Source of the DNA: Aliivibrio fischeri
GTDB taxonomy: Bacteria > Pseudomonadota > Gammaproteobacteria > Enterobacterales > Vibrionaceae
Length of the DNA stretch: 64,000 bases
Assembly: GCA_038993745.2 (NCBI GenBank)
Contig: CP160629.1
Span: 2,480,001 to 2,544,000, forward strand
Direction: 5' to 3'
The notes beneath the pieces were generated by a model, which was not told where the DNA came from, searched no databases, and saw only the letters and a list, made by a program, of their open reading frames with translations. Shown here piece by piece: positions 1 to 10,101 of the stretch; positions within the stretch are counted from its first letter, which is position 1; the number at the start of each line of letters is the position of its first letter. A program made the translations under genes and the position numbers.

Positions 1-15
1 ATCTTGGAGAGAAAA

Positions 16-414
16 ATGAAAAAGCGTCAAGGACAGAAAGGTTTTACCCTAATTGAGTTAATGATTGTAGTTGCCGTAATTGGTGTGTTGTCAGCGATTG
101 CGATTCCTCAATATCAGAATTATGTAAAAAAAGGGGCGTTAGGTGCAGCTTTAGCATCAGCAAGTGCTTTAAAAACTAATGTAGAAGATGTTATAGCAAC
201 AACTGGAAATTTCCCTGCTGGAACTTCTGCTGCATTTAATATCGGAACGATTGAACTTGATTCTACTGCGAGTGATGCTTCAGGCACAATCAAAGCAAGT
301 ATTACTAAAGGTGCAGGTAACGGTAGTCATATAACTTTAAGCAGAAGTGATGATGGGATTTGGACATGTACAAACTCTGAACATTCCAATATAGAAATAA
401 CGGGCTGCTCATAA
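16..414 (+). CDS. pilA: Type IV major pilin PilA (prepilin)
   Basis: Structural subunit of the type IV pilus, 132 aa. The start is ATG at 16, preceded by a GGAGAG ribosome site; an in-frame TTG at 4 is less likely. The prepilin leader is MKKRQGQKG, followed by mature FTLIEL with the conserved Glu at mature position 5. This class III signal is cut after Gly9 and methylated by PilD, which is encoded 3 kb downstream. A hydrophobic N-terminal helix follows, then a short globular domain ending in a Cys118-Cys131 loop, the usual pilin D-region. It is short for a PilA but complete. The stop is only three bases before pilB, and I see no terminator between them. Family assignment is secure; the exact pilus type is inferred from pilBCD. 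Confidence 0.93.
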   Translation: MKKRQGQKGFTLIELMIVVAVIGVLSAIAIPQYQNYVKKGALGAALASASALKTNVEDVIATTGNFPAGTSAAFNIGTIELDSTASDASGTIKASITKGAGNGSHITLSRSDDGIWTCTNSEHSNIEITGCS

Positions 415-417
415 TAA

Positions 418-2106
418 ATGCACACCAACCTCGCCTCTATCTTGCGTCAAGCTGAGTTAATCAGTGCGACGCAAGAAAGTAGTATCATAGAGTTAGTCCA
501 AGCAGAAACGCACACCGTGCCTTCTGCTCTTTTAGCTCAAGGGATATTTACCCCTGATGAACTCGTAAGTCACCTCGCTCAAATCTTTGGGCTTGAGGTA
601 ATCAACGTAACTCAATTTGATTATGCTGCTACTTGTCAAAAGCTGGGACTGCGCGATCTAATTACCCGTTATCAAGCTCTTCCAGTAAGTCACGACAGTT
701 GCACGATTCGTCTCGCCGTGGCTGATCCAAGTATTGCTCAAATAGAAGATGATTTTCGTTTTACCAGCGGAAAACAAATTGAATTAGTACTTGCGGATCA
801 AGGACAAATCCAAGCCGCTATTCGACGAGTCTACGGTGCGGGATTGTCTGCAAATGATAACCAACATAAAGAGATAACCCAAGATGAGTTAGCCTCACTG
901 GTTGACGTTTCACTTGATGAGATAAGTGCTACAGAAGATCTCAGTCAAGACGATGCGCCCGTCACTCGCTTTATTAACCAAATTTTATTAGAAGCGGTTC
1001 GTAAAGGAGTGTCGGATATTCACTTTGAACCCTATGAAGATAACTATCGTGTGCGTTTTCGCTGCGATGGAATCTTAGTGGAAAACAATCGTCCATCCGC
1101 TCACTTAAGCCGTCGTTTATCTGCTCGTCTCAAAATCATGGCAAAATTAGACATTGCAGAACGTCGTCTACCACAAGATGGGCGTATCAAACTCAAATTA
1201 AACAGTACCACTTCGATTGATATGCGTGTTTCTTCACTGCCAACCTTATGGGGTGAAAAGATCGTACTGCGTTTATTAGACAGCAGTGCTGCTAATTTAA
1301 ATATCGATAAATTAGGTTACAGCGATCAACAAAAAAACCTATATTTAGAAGCCCTAAAACGCCCTCAAGGCATGATATTAATGACAGGTCCTACAGGTAG
1401 TGGGAAAACCGTCTCTCTTTATACTGGTCTTAATATCCTCAACACCACGGAACAAAACATTTCAACAGCGGAAGATCCAGTTGAGATTAACTTAAATGGG
1501 ATCAACCAAGTTCAAGTAAATCCAAAAATCGGCCTTACTTTCGCTCACGCTTTACGATCTTTTTTACGTCAAGATCCCGATATCGTCATGGTAGGTGAAA
1601 TACGAGATCTCGAAACTGCTGAGATTGCTGTCAAAGCCGCACAAACTGGACACTTAGTTCTTTCTACCCTACATACAAATTCCGCAGCAGAAACCGTCGT
1701 TCGACTAGGAAACATGGGGATTGAAAACTTCAACTTAGCTTCTTCTCTTAGTTTGATCATTGCCCAACGATTGGCTCGTCGTCTCTGTAATTTATGCAAA
1801 CAAGAAGATCATTTAAGTGATGAGTTGCGAGAAGAATATAACATTTCACCTTCGACCATTATTTATCAAGCCAATAAAGAAGGGTGCAATGAGTGCACTC
1901 ATGGTTACTCAGGGCGTATTGGTATTTATGAAGTGATGCCGTTCACCCGAGAACTGTCTGTTGCCATTTTAAAGGGGGCGACCGTTAGACAAATAGAACA
2001 AATTGCCATTCAGCAAGGTATGGATAACCTAAAAACCTCAGGAATTAAACGATTAGAAGATGGCACAACCAGCTTACAAGAACTAAACCGTGTGCTCTAT
2101 TTTTAA
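418..2106 (+). CDS. pilB: Type IV pilus assembly ATPase PilB
   Basis: Cytoplasmic hexameric ATPase that powers pilus extension, 562 aa, normal for GspE/PilB. The N-terminal third is an MshEN-like domain. The GspE core carries Walker A GPTGSGKT at residues 324-331, followed by the Asp box, Walker B and His box region (DPDIVMVGEIRD, then TGHLVLSTLHTN). A zinc-binding tetracysteine site is formed by Cys457, Cys460, Cys490 and Cys493, typical of PilB rather than the retraction ATPase PilT. It begins three bases after pilA and has no strong ribosome site of its own, so translational coupling to pilA is likely. pilC follows after about 20 bases. Confidence 0.95.
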   Translation: MHTNLASILRQAELISATQESSIIELVQAETHTVPSALLAQGIFTPDELVSHLAQIFGLEVINVTQFDYAATCQKLGLRDLITRYQALPVSHDSCTIRLAVADPSIAQIEDDFRFTSGKQIELVLADQGQIQAAIRRVYGAGLSANDNQHKEITQDELASLVDVSLDEISATEDLSQDDAPVTRFINQILLEAVRKGVSDIHFEPYEDNYRVRFRCDGILVENNRPSAHLSRRLSARLKIMAKLDIAERRLPQDGRIKLKLNSTTSIDMRVSSLPTLWGEKIVLRLLDSSAANLNIDKLGYSDQQKNLYLEALKRPQGMILMTGPTGSGKTVSLYTGLNILNTTEQNISTAEDPVEINLNGINQVQVNPKIGLTFAHALRSFLRQDPDIVMVGEIRDLETAEIAVKAAQTGHLVLSTLHTNSAAETVVRLGNMGIENFNLASSLSLIIAQRLARRLCNLCKQEDHLSDELREEYNISPSTIIYQANKEGCNECTHGYSGRIGIYEVMPFTRELSVAILKGATVRQIEQIAIQQGMDNLKTSGIKRLEDGTTSLQELNRVLYF

Positions 2107-2125
2107 AGATAAGTAGATAATTCAA

Positions 2126-3364
2126 ATGCCTAAAACAAAAAAGAAATCCAAAGCAGTCGTATTAAAAAGCTTTCAATGGCGTGGCATTAACAGTTCAGGG
2201 AAAAAAGTGTCTGGAAAACAGCTCGCGTTAAGTGATGCTGAAGTCAGAACAAAATTAACTGAGCAGAATATCCAGATTAAAAAAATTAAAAAGCGTAGTA
2301 TTTCTAGCTTTGAAAAAATGAAGCACGCTGTTAAGCGCAAAGACATCACCCTCTTTACTCGCCAACTGTCTACCATGCTCGCCTCTGGTGTTCCAGTTGT
2401 TCAGTCACTGCACCTCATCGCAGAAAACAACACAAAAGCGGAAATGAAATCCATTTTACATCAAGTTTGCTTATCCATCGAAGCAGGTACTCAACTATCT
2501 AAAGCCCTCTCTACTAGTTGTTCTCATTTTGATTCATTTTATATCGATCTTATAGCGACCGGTGAAGAGACTGGCAGCTTAGCTCAAGCTTTCGCTCGCT
2601 TGGCAGAGTATAGGGAAAAAAGTGATGCTTTGCGTTCTAAAGTAATCAAAGCCATGATTTATCCAACCATGGTCTTTTTAGTTGCAATCACCGTAACTAT
2701 TTTAATGCTTACTTTTGTTATACCTGAATTCGAGAATATTTTTAAAGGCTTTGGCGCTGAATTACCTTGGTTTACCCAACAAGTGATTAATATCTCTCAT
2801 AACTTACAAGAGTATGGTCTACATATTCTTTTACTTATTATACTCACTACCCTAATGCTCAGTGCATTAAAGAAGAAATCCTACTTTTTCAGAATGAAAG
2901 TGAGTCGTCATAGCTTACAAATTCCCATCATTGGTACCGTACTGTCTAAAGCTGCCATTGCCAAATTTTCCCGTACCTTAGCAACCAGTTTTAGCTCAGG
3001 TTTGCCGATTTTACACAGCTTACAAACCACCAGTAAAACCGCCGGTAATCTTTACTATCAAGAAGCCATCTTATCTGTACAACAGCACACCGCTGCAGGT
3101 ATGCCCCTTTATATTGCTATGCGACATACCGAAGTTTTTCCTGAAATGGTATTGCAAATGGTCATGATTGGAGAAGAATCAGGAAAGCTAGATGACATGC
3201 TAAATAAAATTACTCATGTTTATGAGGAAGATGTTGATAATACCGTAGATAACTTAGGTAAAATTCTAGAGCCTTTTATTATCGTTTTTCTTGGTACCAT
3301 GATTGGTGGTTTAGTGGTGTCTATGTATCTTCCAATCTTTAACCTTATGAGTGTTATTGGCTAA
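2126..3364 (+). CDS. pilC: Type IV pilus inner-membrane platform protein PilC
   Basis: Polytopic inner-membrane protein of the GspF/PilC family, 412 aa, the platform on which the PilB motor acts. The N-terminus is very lysine-rich. Two repeated T2SSF domains are visible: the first contains the [20 protein letters not shown] motif near residue 75, the second [19 protein letters not shown] near residue 285. Hydrophobic segments lie near residues 180-210 and 230-250, and another is at the C-terminus. Each repeat carries the ATGEETG or MIGEESG signature. It sits between pilB and pilD in the expected pilABCD order. Confidence 0.95.
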   Translation: MPKTKKKSKAVVLKSFQWRGINSSGKKVSGKQLALSDAEVRTKLTEQNIQIKKIKKRSISSFEKMKHAVKRKDITLFTRQLSTMLASGVPVVQSLHLIAENNTKAEMKSILHQVCLSIEAGTQLSKALSTSCSHFDSFYIDLIATGEETGSLAQAFARLAEYREKSDALRSKVIKAMIYPTMVFLVAITVTILMLTFVIPEFENIFKGFGAELPWFTQQVINISHNLQEYGLHILLLIILTTLMLSALKKKSYFFRMKVSRHSLQIPIIGTVLSKAAIAKFSRTLATSFSSGLPILHSLQTTSKTAGNLYYQEAILSVQQHTAAGMPLYIAMRHTEVFPEMVLQMVMIGEESGKLDDMLNKITHVYEEDVDNTVDNLGKILEPFIIVFLGTMIGGLVVSMYLPIFNLMSVIG

Positions 3365-3468
3365 AACGTGTAATAAGTGCGTTAAGTTTATACTCTTAAC
3401 TACTTCATTTTAATGAATTCTGATACCATCAGCTAAATACGTTAATTACTGATATTGGACGCTTTTAC

Positions 3469-4356
3469 ATGGCTGTTTTTGATTATTACCCTTGGCTTTT
3501 CCCTCTATTTGCCACCCTATTTGGTTTGCTTGTTGGTAGTTTTTTAAATGTCGTAATTTATCGTTTACCCATCATGATGGAAAAGGAATGGAAAAAAGAC
3601 TGCATTGATTGCTTTCCAGATCTTGCCCCTAAAAAAACAAGTGAAGAAAAAGAAGAAACCTTTAACTTAAGTGTTCCTCGCTCTCGCTGTCCAAAGTGTC
3701 AAACTCAAATTAAATTCTATGACAACATTCCGGTCATTAGTTGGTTTTTATTAAAAGGAAAATGTCGTCAATGCAGTAACCCTATCAGTTTTCGATATCC
3801 TGCAATTGAACTACTATCAGGCGCAATGTGTTTTGCCGTTTCGTACTTATTACCTTTCTCATATTTTGCTATTGCTGCCATTCTATTTACTCTAGTTTTG
3901 ATCGCATTAACCTTTATCGATATTGATACCATGTTACTGCCAGATCAAATCACCCTACCTCTACTATGGAGTGGTCTATACTTAGCTCTAGTGGGTTGGA
4001 GTTCAGTGAGCTTAGTTGATTCTGTTGTTGGTGCAATGGCTGGCTATTTGATTTTATGGTCTATTTACTGGGGCTTTAAGCTGCTTACAGGCAAAGAAGG
4101 CATGGGTTATGGTGATTTCAAATTACTGGCGGCTCTTGGAGCATGGCTTGGTTGGCAGCAGCTGCCATTGACCATTCTATTATCTTCTGTTGTCGGAGCA
4201 ATCATTGGCGTCATCATGCTAACCGCTCAAAAGAAAGGGTTTGATAAAGCAATTCCCTTTGGTCCTTATTTAGCTATTGCTGGCTGGGTTTGCCTATTAT
4301 GGGGACAAAACATTAGCCAATGGTATTTTAATCACATTCTAGGTTTGCCACTATGA
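3469..4356 (+). CDS. pilD: Prepilin peptidase / N-methyltransferase PilD
   Basis: Inner-membrane aspartyl protease (GspO family) that removes the PilA leader and methylates the new N-terminus; in Vibrionaceae it usually also serves type II secretion pseudopilins. The 295 aa protein has the N-terminal [12 protein letters not shown] motif, two CxxC pairs (CPKC and CRQC) in the cytoplasmic zinc loop, and the two catalytic aspartates: one in the [10 protein letters not shown] segment and one in the GYGDFK (GxGD) motif. Several transmembrane helices follow. The stop overlaps the start of coaE by four bases (ATGA), indicating coupling. A 104-base gap separates it from pilC. Confidence 0.95.
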   Translation: MAVFDYYPWLFPLFATLFGLLVGSFLNVVIYRLPIMMEKEWKKDCIDCFPDLAPKKTSEEKEETFNLSVPRSRCPKCQTQIKFYDNIPVISWFLLKGKCRQCSNPISFRYPAIELLSGAMCFAVSYLLPFSYFAIAAILFTLVLIALTFIDIDTMLLPDQITLPLLWSGLYLALVGWSSVSLVDSVVGAMAGYLILWSIYWGFKLLTGKEGMGYGDFKLLAALGAWLGWQQLPLTILLSSVVGAIIGVIMLTAQKKGFDKAIPFGPYLAIAGWVCLLWGQNISQWYFNHILGLPL

Positions 4357-4976
4357 GTTATGTCGTAGCAATTACTGGTGGTATTGGTAGTGGAAAAACC
4401 ACCGTTGCCGATCGCTTTCAAGCACTCTATAACATCAATATTGTTGATGCTGATATTATTGCTCGTGAAGTTGTTAATCCAGGAACCGAAGGATTAATCC
4501 AAATAGAGCAACATTTTGGATCACAGATCTTACTGGACGATGGTCATTTAAATAGAGCTAAGTTACGTGAGTGTATTTTTTCTGAACCAAGTGAAAAACA
4601 GTGGCTCAATGATTTATTACATCCATTAATCCATTCAGAGATGCAACGTCAAATAGCCTTATCTACTTCAGAATACACATTGCTTGTAGTGCCTCTTTTA
4701 GTTGAGAATAAGTTACAATATTTAGCAAATCGTGTACTTGTTGTTGATGTTTTGGAGCAAACTCAAATTAATCGCACTGTAAATCGTGATAAAGTAAATC
4801 ATCAACAAGTTAAAGCTATTCTTGCTTCCCAAGCATCAAGAGAAGAACGTTTAGCGGCTGCGGATGATATAATTAATAACGATCAACAAAATAATGACTT
4901 AGATATGAAAATATCTCTGCTACATGAGAAATATCTGCTATTGTCTCTGGCATCTATAAATAAAGAGAATGAATAA
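4353..4976 (+). CDS. coaE: Dephospho-CoA kinase
   Basis: Catalyses the last step of coenzyme A synthesis, ATP-dependent phosphorylation of dephospho-CoA. It is 207 aa, normal length. The P-loop GGIGSGKT lies at residues 9-16, and the substrate-binding [11 protein letters not shown] segment follows. The lid region is around the TVNRD motif, and the [11 protein letters not shown] segment near the C-terminus is typical of CoaE. It overlaps pilD by four bases and is followed by zapD after five bases, the pilD-coaE-zapD-yacG order common in gammaproteobacteria. Confidence 0.95.
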   Translation: MSYVVAITGGIGSGKTTVADRFQALYNINIVDADIIAREVVNPGTEGLIQIEQHFGSQILLDDGHLNRAKLRECIFSEPSEKQWLNDLLHPLIHSEMQRQIALSTSEYTLLVVPLLVENKLQYLANRVLVVDVLEQTQINRTVNRDKVNHQQVKAILASQASREERLAAADDIINNDQQNNDLDMKISLLHEKYLLLSLASINKENE

Positions 4977-4981
4977 CGACT

Positions 4982-5727
4982 ATGAATGGATTGGGTATGC
5001 AAAAATTTGAACACCCTTTAAATGAAAGGACTCGAATTTATTTACGAATAGAATCTCTATTTCGTAAATTAGGGCATTCCGCTGATTTAACACAACCATT
5101 TGAATACCAAGTTTTTTCAGTTCTTTATTTAATATGCTTGATATCTTAGAACAGGTACAAGTAAAAGCAGAGCTAGGTAAAGATCTAGAAAAGCTTCGCT
5201 TACAATATCGAGCTTGGATGGACATTGAAGGCGTTGATCAATCAGCACTACTTTCTGTACTTGAACAGATCAGTCAGGTACATCAAAACTTAATGCAAAC
5301 CACTCGCCCAGGTCACTCTTTAAAAGAGGATCGCTTCCTTTCTGCATTAAAACAACGCTTCTTTATTCCTGGTGGAGATTGCTGTTTTGACTTACCAGCT
5401 CTACATCATTGGCTACATTTACCATTAGAAGTACGCTGCCGTAATACGCATAATTGGATGGCACAGCTCCTTTCTCTTTCTGATGCATTATCTTTATGGT
5501 TAAGACTAACTAGAGAAACAGCACGCTTTGAGCCTCAAATCGCTCGTAATGGATTCATGCAGAGTGAAATGGAAAATGCCAACTTACTTCGTCTGGAAAT
5601 ACCAATTGATCAAGGTGTTTATCCAATGATCTCTGGGCATAAAAGTCGTTTTGCGTTACGCTTTATGTCTTTTGAAACAAATAAGAATTGCGAAAAAGAT
5701 ATCGAGTTCACGCTTGCTGTCTGCTGA
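4982..5727 (+). CDS. zapD: Cell division protein ZapD (reading frame broken by one base)
   Basis: ZapD (YacF) cross-links FtsZ filaments at the septal ring. The frame starting at ATG 4982 encodes [18 protein letters not shown] and continues to about 5111. It then leaves the ZapD frame at a run of six T (5112-5117) and hits a stop near 5146. The downstream frame carries the rest of the family: [13 protein letters not shown], the SIPGG-like [12 protein letters not shown] motif, LHHWLHLP and the C-terminal [13 protein letters not shown]. Adding one T restores 248 aa, the usual length (about 247). This is probably a sequencing deficit. An automated caller would give only a 197 aa fragment from 5134. 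Confidence 0.9.
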
Positions 5728-5734
5728 GGAAACT

Positions 5735-5944
5735 ATGACAAAACTAACGACAGAGCAACCAACTACAGTTAAATGTCCAACATGTCAGTCTGCTGTTATT
5801 TGGAATGCTGAAAGCCCATTTCGTCCATTTTGTAGTAAAAAATGCCAAATGATTGATTTTGGTGAATGGGCTGATGAAGAAAAATCGATTCCGGGGGCTC
5901 CCGATATGTCAGACTCTGATGGTTGGTCTGAAGATCAATACTAA
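5735..5944 (+). CDS. yacG: DNA gyrase inhibitor YacG (zinc protein)
   Basis: Small zinc protein, 69 aa, of the DUF329 family; the E. coli member binds GyrB and inhibits gyrase. The four zinc cysteines are in CPTC and, after the SPFRPF segment, in [16 protein letters not shown] follows as in the family. The longer upstream in-frame ATG at 5651 overlaps zapD coding sequence; ATG 5735 is chosen because the preceding CTGAGGAAACT has a good ribosome site and the protein then matches family length. It lies seven bases after zapD and is followed by a terminator. Confidence 0.9.
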   Translation: MTKLTTEQPTTVKCPTCQSAVIWNAESPFRPFCSKKCQMIDFGEWADEEKSIPGAPDMSDSDGWSEDQY

Positions 5945-5961
5945 TACCGATTCCAAATAAA

Positions 5962-5989
5962 AAAGCGATCATCATGATCGCTTTTTTTG
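5962..5989. terminator. Bidirectional Rho-independent terminator between yacG and mutT
   Basis: Perfect stem AGCGATCATCATGATCGCT flanked by an A run on the left and seven T on the right, so it can end the plus-strand pil-coaE-zapD-yacG transcript and the converging minus-strand mutT transcript. Confidence 0.85.
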
Positions 5990-6013
5990 TACCTATTATA
6001 TGAAGTCAGAGAA

Positions 6014-6415
6014 TTATGAACTAAATTGCTCTACGACTTTATTTAATACAGGTACATTCGCTTCAGGAAACTCATACTCTTTAAGCGAGGAAATAGATAC
6101 CCATAAACCTTCTTGGCCTTCTTTACAATAAGGTTGATTATCAAACTGAGTTACCGTAAAAAAATCAAAATAAAGCGATTTATCAGGATAGTCATGAGAT
6201 AAAGATTCAAATATATCAAGCTCAATTGAGTTAATGCCAACCTCTTCATTCAACTCTCTTATCAGAGCTTGTTTTGCACTTTCTCCTGCTTCAACTTTTC
6301 CTCCAGGAAACTCCCAAAAGCCTCCTTTATGTGCTTTATCTGGACGCTTAGTAATAAAGACTTGGTTCTTTTCTGCATTTAAAATGATTGCAGCAACTAT
6401 ATGTAATCGTTTCAT
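6014..6415 (-). CDS. mutT: 8-oxo-dGTP diphosphatase MutT
   Basis: Nudix hydrolase that cleanses the nucleotide pool of 8-oxo-dGTP, 133 aa, close to E. coli MutT (about 130). The Nudix box is complete: GGKVEAGES followed by RELNEEVGI gives the G-x5-E-x7-REUxEExGU pattern. N-terminal VAAIILNAEKNQVFITKRP and the AHKGGFWEFPGGK strand are typical of MutT rather than general Nudix enzymes. It lies downstream of secA on the same strand, as in E. coli, but a hairpin terminator separates them. Confidence 0.9.
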   Translation of the reverse strand: MKRLHIVAAIILNAEKNQVFITKRPDKAHKGGFWEFPGGKVEAGESAKQALIRELNEEVGINSIELDIFESLSHDYPDKSLYFDFFTVTQFDNQPYCKEGQEGLWVSISSLKEYEFPEANVPVLNKVVEQFSS

Positions 6416-6451
6416 GTATAACCTTTTCTATATCCATATCACGCTTATAAA

Positions 6452-6477
6452 AAAGCCGCTAATGATAGCGGCTTTTA
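6452..6477 (-). terminator. Rho-independent terminator after secA
   Basis: Stem GCCGCTATCATTAGCGGC read on the minus strand, preceded by A and followed by a run of T, located 29 bases past the secA stop and before mutT. The stem is nearly perfect with a short loop. Confidence 0.8.
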
Positions 6478-6505
6478 TTTTTCAATTAAGAACAATAAGT
6501 ATCAA

Positions 6506-9229
6506 CTAGATCTTACCGTGACATTGTTTGTATTTCTTACCTGAACCACATGGGCAAGGTTCATTACGACCCACTTTACGTTCTTCACGAACCATTGGAG
6601 AATGAGCGTCTTCTGCACCTTCGCCATCATCTAGCTGATTTTCAGCATTTTGATGTTGTAGCTGTTGACGTCGAGCGGCTTCTTCAGCTTGTAAACGACG
6701 TTGCTCTTCCATACGCTCTACATCTTCTTGCTGTTGAACTCGAACTTTACTTAAAATCGAAACAACATCAAATTTTAACGTATCAAGTAAACCTTCAAAC
6801 AACTCAAACGACTCACGCTTGTACTCTTGTTTTGGGTTTTTCTGAGCGTAACCACGTAAGTGAATACCTTGACGTAAGTGATCCATTGCAGCTAAGTGCT
6901 CTTTCCATAGGCCATCAAGTGTTTGTAACATAACCGCTTTTTCAAAGTTACGTAGAACTGATTCGCCAACAGACTCTTCTTTTTCTTTGTAAACTTGTAC
7001 AGCAGCTTCGATGATTTTTTCACGTAGGTTATCTTCATGAAGTTTATCATCGTTATCTAGCCACTCTTGAAGCGGAAGATCCAAATCAAAATCAGCACGT
7101 AGACGAGTCGTTAGTCCTTCAACATCCCACATTTCTTCTAAAGATTGAGGTGGAATGTATTGACCAAATAGACCTTCAAGAACTTCTTGACGGTTGTAAC
7201 CAATCATTTCGCTGATATCATCAACATTCATTAACTCGTCACGCAGTTCATAAACAACTTTACGCTGATCATTTGCTACATCATCGTATTCAAGCAGTTG
7301 CTTACGAATATCAAAGTTACGACCTTCAACTTTACGTTGTGCATTTTCAATCGCTTTAGTTACCCATGGGTGTTCGATTGCTTCACCTTCTTCCATACCT
7401 AACTTCTTCATCATGCCTGATACACGATCCGAAGCAAAGATACGCATTAGTGCATCTTCCATTGATAGGTAGAAACGAGAAGAACCAGCATCACCTTGAC
7501 GACCAGCACGACCACGTAATTGGTTATCAATACGGCGAGATTCATGACGCTCAGTACCGATAATATGTAAACCACCAGAAGCAAGAACAGCATCATGTGC
7601 TTCTTTCCATTTCGCTTTTACTGCTTGGATTTGCTCTTCTGTTGGATCTGATAATTTAGCAACATCTGCCTGCCAACTACCACCTAATACGATATCTGTA
7701 CCACGACCAGCCATGTTAGTCGCGATAGTGACAGCGCTTGCTGTACCTGCATTAGCAACGATATCGGCTTCTTGTTCGTGGAATTTCGCATTAAGTACGT
7801 TATGTTTAATTTTTGCTTTTTTCAGTGCATTTGAAAGCAGTTCTGATTTTTCAATCGAAACCGTACCAACAAGAACCGGTTGGCCACGCTCAGAACAGCC
7901 CTTAATGTCTTCAATGATAGCCGCAAATTTTTCTGCTTCTGTCATATAAACTAAATCACCCATGTCATTACGAGCCATTGGGCGGTTAGTTGGAATAACA
8001 ACCGTATCTAAACCATAGATTGATTGGAATTCAAATGCTTCTGTGTCCGCAGTACCTGTCATACCTGACAGTTTGTCATATAAACGGAAGAAGTTTTGGA
8101 ATGTAATAGAAGCCAATGTTTGGTTTTCGTTCTGAATCTTAACACCTTCTTTTGCCTCAACAGCTTGGTGTAAACCTTCAGACCAACGACGACCAGGCAT
8201 TGTACGACCTGTATGCTCATCAACAATGATTACTTCATCATCTTTTACAATGTAATCGACGTCTTTTTCAAATAACACATGCGCACGTAAAGCAGCATTA
8301 ATATGATGAAGCAGGCTAATATTTGCAGGAGAATACAACGTATCATCTTCTTCCATTAAGCCAGCATCTTTAAGCAGTTGCTCAACAAACTCTTGACCGT
8401 TTTCTGTTAAGTGCGTTTGTTTGCCTTTTTCATCTAGTGTGTAGTGACCTTCACCACGGTACTCTTCACTGTCTTCTTCGTCTTGCTTAACAAGTTGAGG
8501 GATAAGAGTGTTGATACGGATATACAGTTCAGAACTATCTTCAGCAGGACCAGAAATAATTAGAGGAGTACGAGCTTCATCGATTAAGATTGAATCCACT
8601 TCATCGACTACTGCAAAATAACGCTCACGTTGAACACGATCTTCCGCACGGAAAGCCATATTATCACGTAGGTAATCAAAACCAAATTCGTTGTTTGTGC
8701 CGTATAGAATGTCACATAAGTAAGCTTGTTTCTTCTCTTGAGGTGGCATGTTTGGAACGTTTACACCAACAGTCATGCCTAAGAATTCAAATAACTCACG
8801 GTTTGTTTCAGCATCACGCTTAGCTAAGTAGTCATTCACGGTAACAACGTGAACGCCTTTACCAGTTAATGCATTCAAATAACATGGCAATGTTGCTGTT
8901 AGTGTTTTACCTTCACCTGTACGCATCTCTGCGATTTGGCTATCGTTTAATACCATACCGCCAATCATTTGAACATCAAAGTGACGCATACCATATAAAC
9001 GCTTAGATGCTTCACGTACTGTAGCAAATGCTTCTGGAAGTAAACTGTCTAAATCTTCACCTTGCTCTAAACGTGCACGGAACTCGATTGTTTTCGCTTT
9101 TAATTCTTCATCTTGTAGTGATTCGAATTGTGGTTCAAGTTTATTAATTTGGTCTACGATTTTACGTAGCTTACGTAATGTACGATCATTACGGCTACCA
9201 ATAACTTTAGTTAGAATTTTAGAAAACAT
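6506..9229 (-). CDS. secA: Preprotein translocase ATPase SecA
   Basis: Motor ATPase that drives post-translational export through SecYEG; 907 aa, full length. Visible landmarks are Walker A MRTGEGKT near residue 102, the DEAD-type [14 protein letters not shown] box, the preprotein cross-linking domain, [13 protein letters not shown] and the [19 protein letters not shown] helicase motifs. The C-terminal zinc finger [14 protein letters not shown] is intact, the site that binds SecB and phospholipids. Unlike E. coli, no SecM arrest peptide reading frame lies upstream; dciA is divergent instead. How its expression responds to secretion stress cannot be read here. Confidence 0.97.
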   Translation of the reverse strand: MFSKILTKVIGSRNDRTLRKLRKIVDQINKLEPQFESLQDEELKAKTIEFRARLEQGEDLDSLLPEAFATVREASKRLYGMRHFDVQMIGGMVLNDSQIAEMRTGEGKTLTATLPCYLNALTGKGVHVVTVNDYLAKRDAETNRELFEFLGMTVGVNVPNMPPQEKKQAYLCDILYGTNNEFGFDYLRDNMAFRAEDRVQRERYFAVVDEVDSILIDEARTPLIISGPAEDSSELYIRINTLIPQLVKQDEEDSEEYRGEGHYTLDEKGKQTHLTENGQEFVEQLLKDAGLMEEDDTLYSPANISLLHHINAALRAHVLFEKDVDYIVKDDEVIIVDEHTGRTMPGRRWSEGLHQAVEAKEGVKIQNENQTLASITFQNFFRLYDKLSGMTGTADTEAFEFQSIYGLDTVVIPTNRPMARNDMGDLVYMTEAEKFAAIIEDIKGCSERGQPVLVGTVSIEKSELLSNALKKAKIKHNVLNAKFHEQEADIVANAGTASAVTIATNMAGRGTDIVLGGSWQADVAKLSDPTEEQIQAVKAKWKEAHDAVLASGGLHIIGTERHESRRIDNQLRGRAGRQGDAGSSRFYLSMEDALMRIFASDRVSGMMKKLGMEEGEAIEHPWVTKAIENAQRKVEGRNFDIRKQLLEYDDVANDQRKVVYELRDELMNVDDISEMIGYNRQEVLEGLFGQYIPPQSLEEMWDVEGLTTRLRADFDLDLPLQEWLDNDDKLHEDNLREKIIEAAVQVYKEKEESVGESVLRNFEKAVMLQTLDGLWKEHLAAMDHLRQGIHLRGYAQKNPKQEYKRESFELFEGLLDTLKFDVVSILSKVRVQQQEDVERMEEQRRLQAEEAARRQQLQHQNAENQLDDGEGAEDAHSPMVREERKVGRNEPCPCGSGKKYKQCHGKI

Positions 9230-9564
9230 GATTCCGTTGCTTCTCTTTATCTCTTGATCATTAATGATCTGGTTTAATCTGAAATGTGAATCAATCGCCT
9301 AGAGTTTACTCTAAGAAAAATACTTCTTTTATATACTTACCTTATGGGGATGAGGCTTTGATTTTTCAAGGCCACATTAGATAGTTGTGTTGCTTGTCAT
9401 CATAAGTAATAATTAAGAAAGTATAAGCGATAACGTGAAGCAATCCTAAGGTAAATCTGTAGAGTTTGATTTCAATTCTGAAAAATTCAGATCTAATTGG
9501 CATTTATTACTTTTTCTTTAGTACTCACCACCAAATAACGCACGATTTATAAGAGTTTTTAGTG
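9230..9564. other. Divergent intergenic region secA / dciA
   Basis: About 330 bases without a credible gene, carrying the promoters of two divergent genes. I checked the minus strand for a SecM-like leader peptide: the ATGs I located there reach a stop within about eight codons. A perfect 14-base palindrome GATCATTAATGATC lies at 9256-9269, about 27 bases before the secA start, in its likely 5' leader. It could be an operator or a small hairpin; no known regulator is recognised. Confidence 0.6.
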
Positions 9565-10032
9565 ATGCGAGACCATAGACCACAACCGGCAAACGATTTT
9601 TTCAATAATACTCGTTTTAAAGATCTGCAAGAAAAAGCGATCATTTTGTCAAAGCTATCTCATGTACTTGAAGATGCACTGCCTACAGGCTGTGAAAATC
9701 ATTGCCGTGTGGCAAATTATCGCCAAGGATCATTGCTGATCGAGGTATCAAGTAGCGTTTGGGCCACAAGAATAAATTACGAAAGATTAACTTTATTGTC
9801 TGTTTTTCGTAAGCACGGCTTACCTGGGCTTTCTAACTTAGAAGTAAAGATCAATCCTGATCTTGCTCGATCTTTTGTCGGTGAAAAGCCTGTCGTTTAT
9901 AAATCAGAGAAACAGGCAAAACGCGAGCTATCTGCTGCTGCTGCAAGTGCATTAGAGATGGTAGCTGAAACAGCATCTCCTAAATTAAAAAAACGTTTAG
10001 AAAGTCTCGCTGCATTAGCAAATAAGAAGTAA
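9565..10032 (+). CDS. dciA: DciA-family (DUF721) replicative helicase loader
   Basis: Encodes about 155 aa of the DUF721/DciA family. DciA is the ancestral loader of DnaB helicase in bacteria that lack DnaC, and the Vibrio cholerae protein has been studied. The N-terminal half (residues 20-105) has the KH-like DciA pattern, including CRVANYRQGSLLIEVSSSVWATRI and a LRKHGLPGLSNLEVKINP-like stretch (actual residues near 78-95). The C-terminal tail is rich in Lys and Ala. A GTG at 9562 directly precedes ATG 9565; I choose ATG. It is a single-gene unit between secA and lpxC, ended by a strong terminator. The family call is good; the loader role is by family. Confidence 0.8.
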   Translation: MRDHRPQPANDFFNNTRFKDLQEKAIILSKLSHVLEDALPTGCENHCRVANYRQGSLLIEVSSSVWATRINYERLTLLSVFRKHGLPGLSNLEVKINPDLARSFVGEKPVVYKSEKQAKRELSAAAASALEMVAETASPKLKKRLESLAALANKK

Positions 10033-10054
10033 AACGAAGAAAATATTAGATACA

Positions 10055-10085
10055 AAAAAGCCAAGCATTCGCTTGGCTTTTTTAA
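10055..10085. terminator. Bidirectional terminator between dciA and lpxC
   Basis: Stem AAGCCAAGCATTCGCTTGGCTT with an A run on one side and six T on the other, placed between two converging genes, so it can serve both strands. Confidence 0.88.
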
Positions 10086-10101
10086 TTTGATGATGTGTTA
10101 C

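Noticed and set aside
4980..5225. 81 aa frame on the minus strand over zapD
   Set aside because: It is antisense to clear ZapD coding sequence and shows no family features.
9230..9564. SecM-like arrest peptide upstream of secA
   Set aside because: The minus-strand ATGs I checked in the gap reach a stop within about eight codons.
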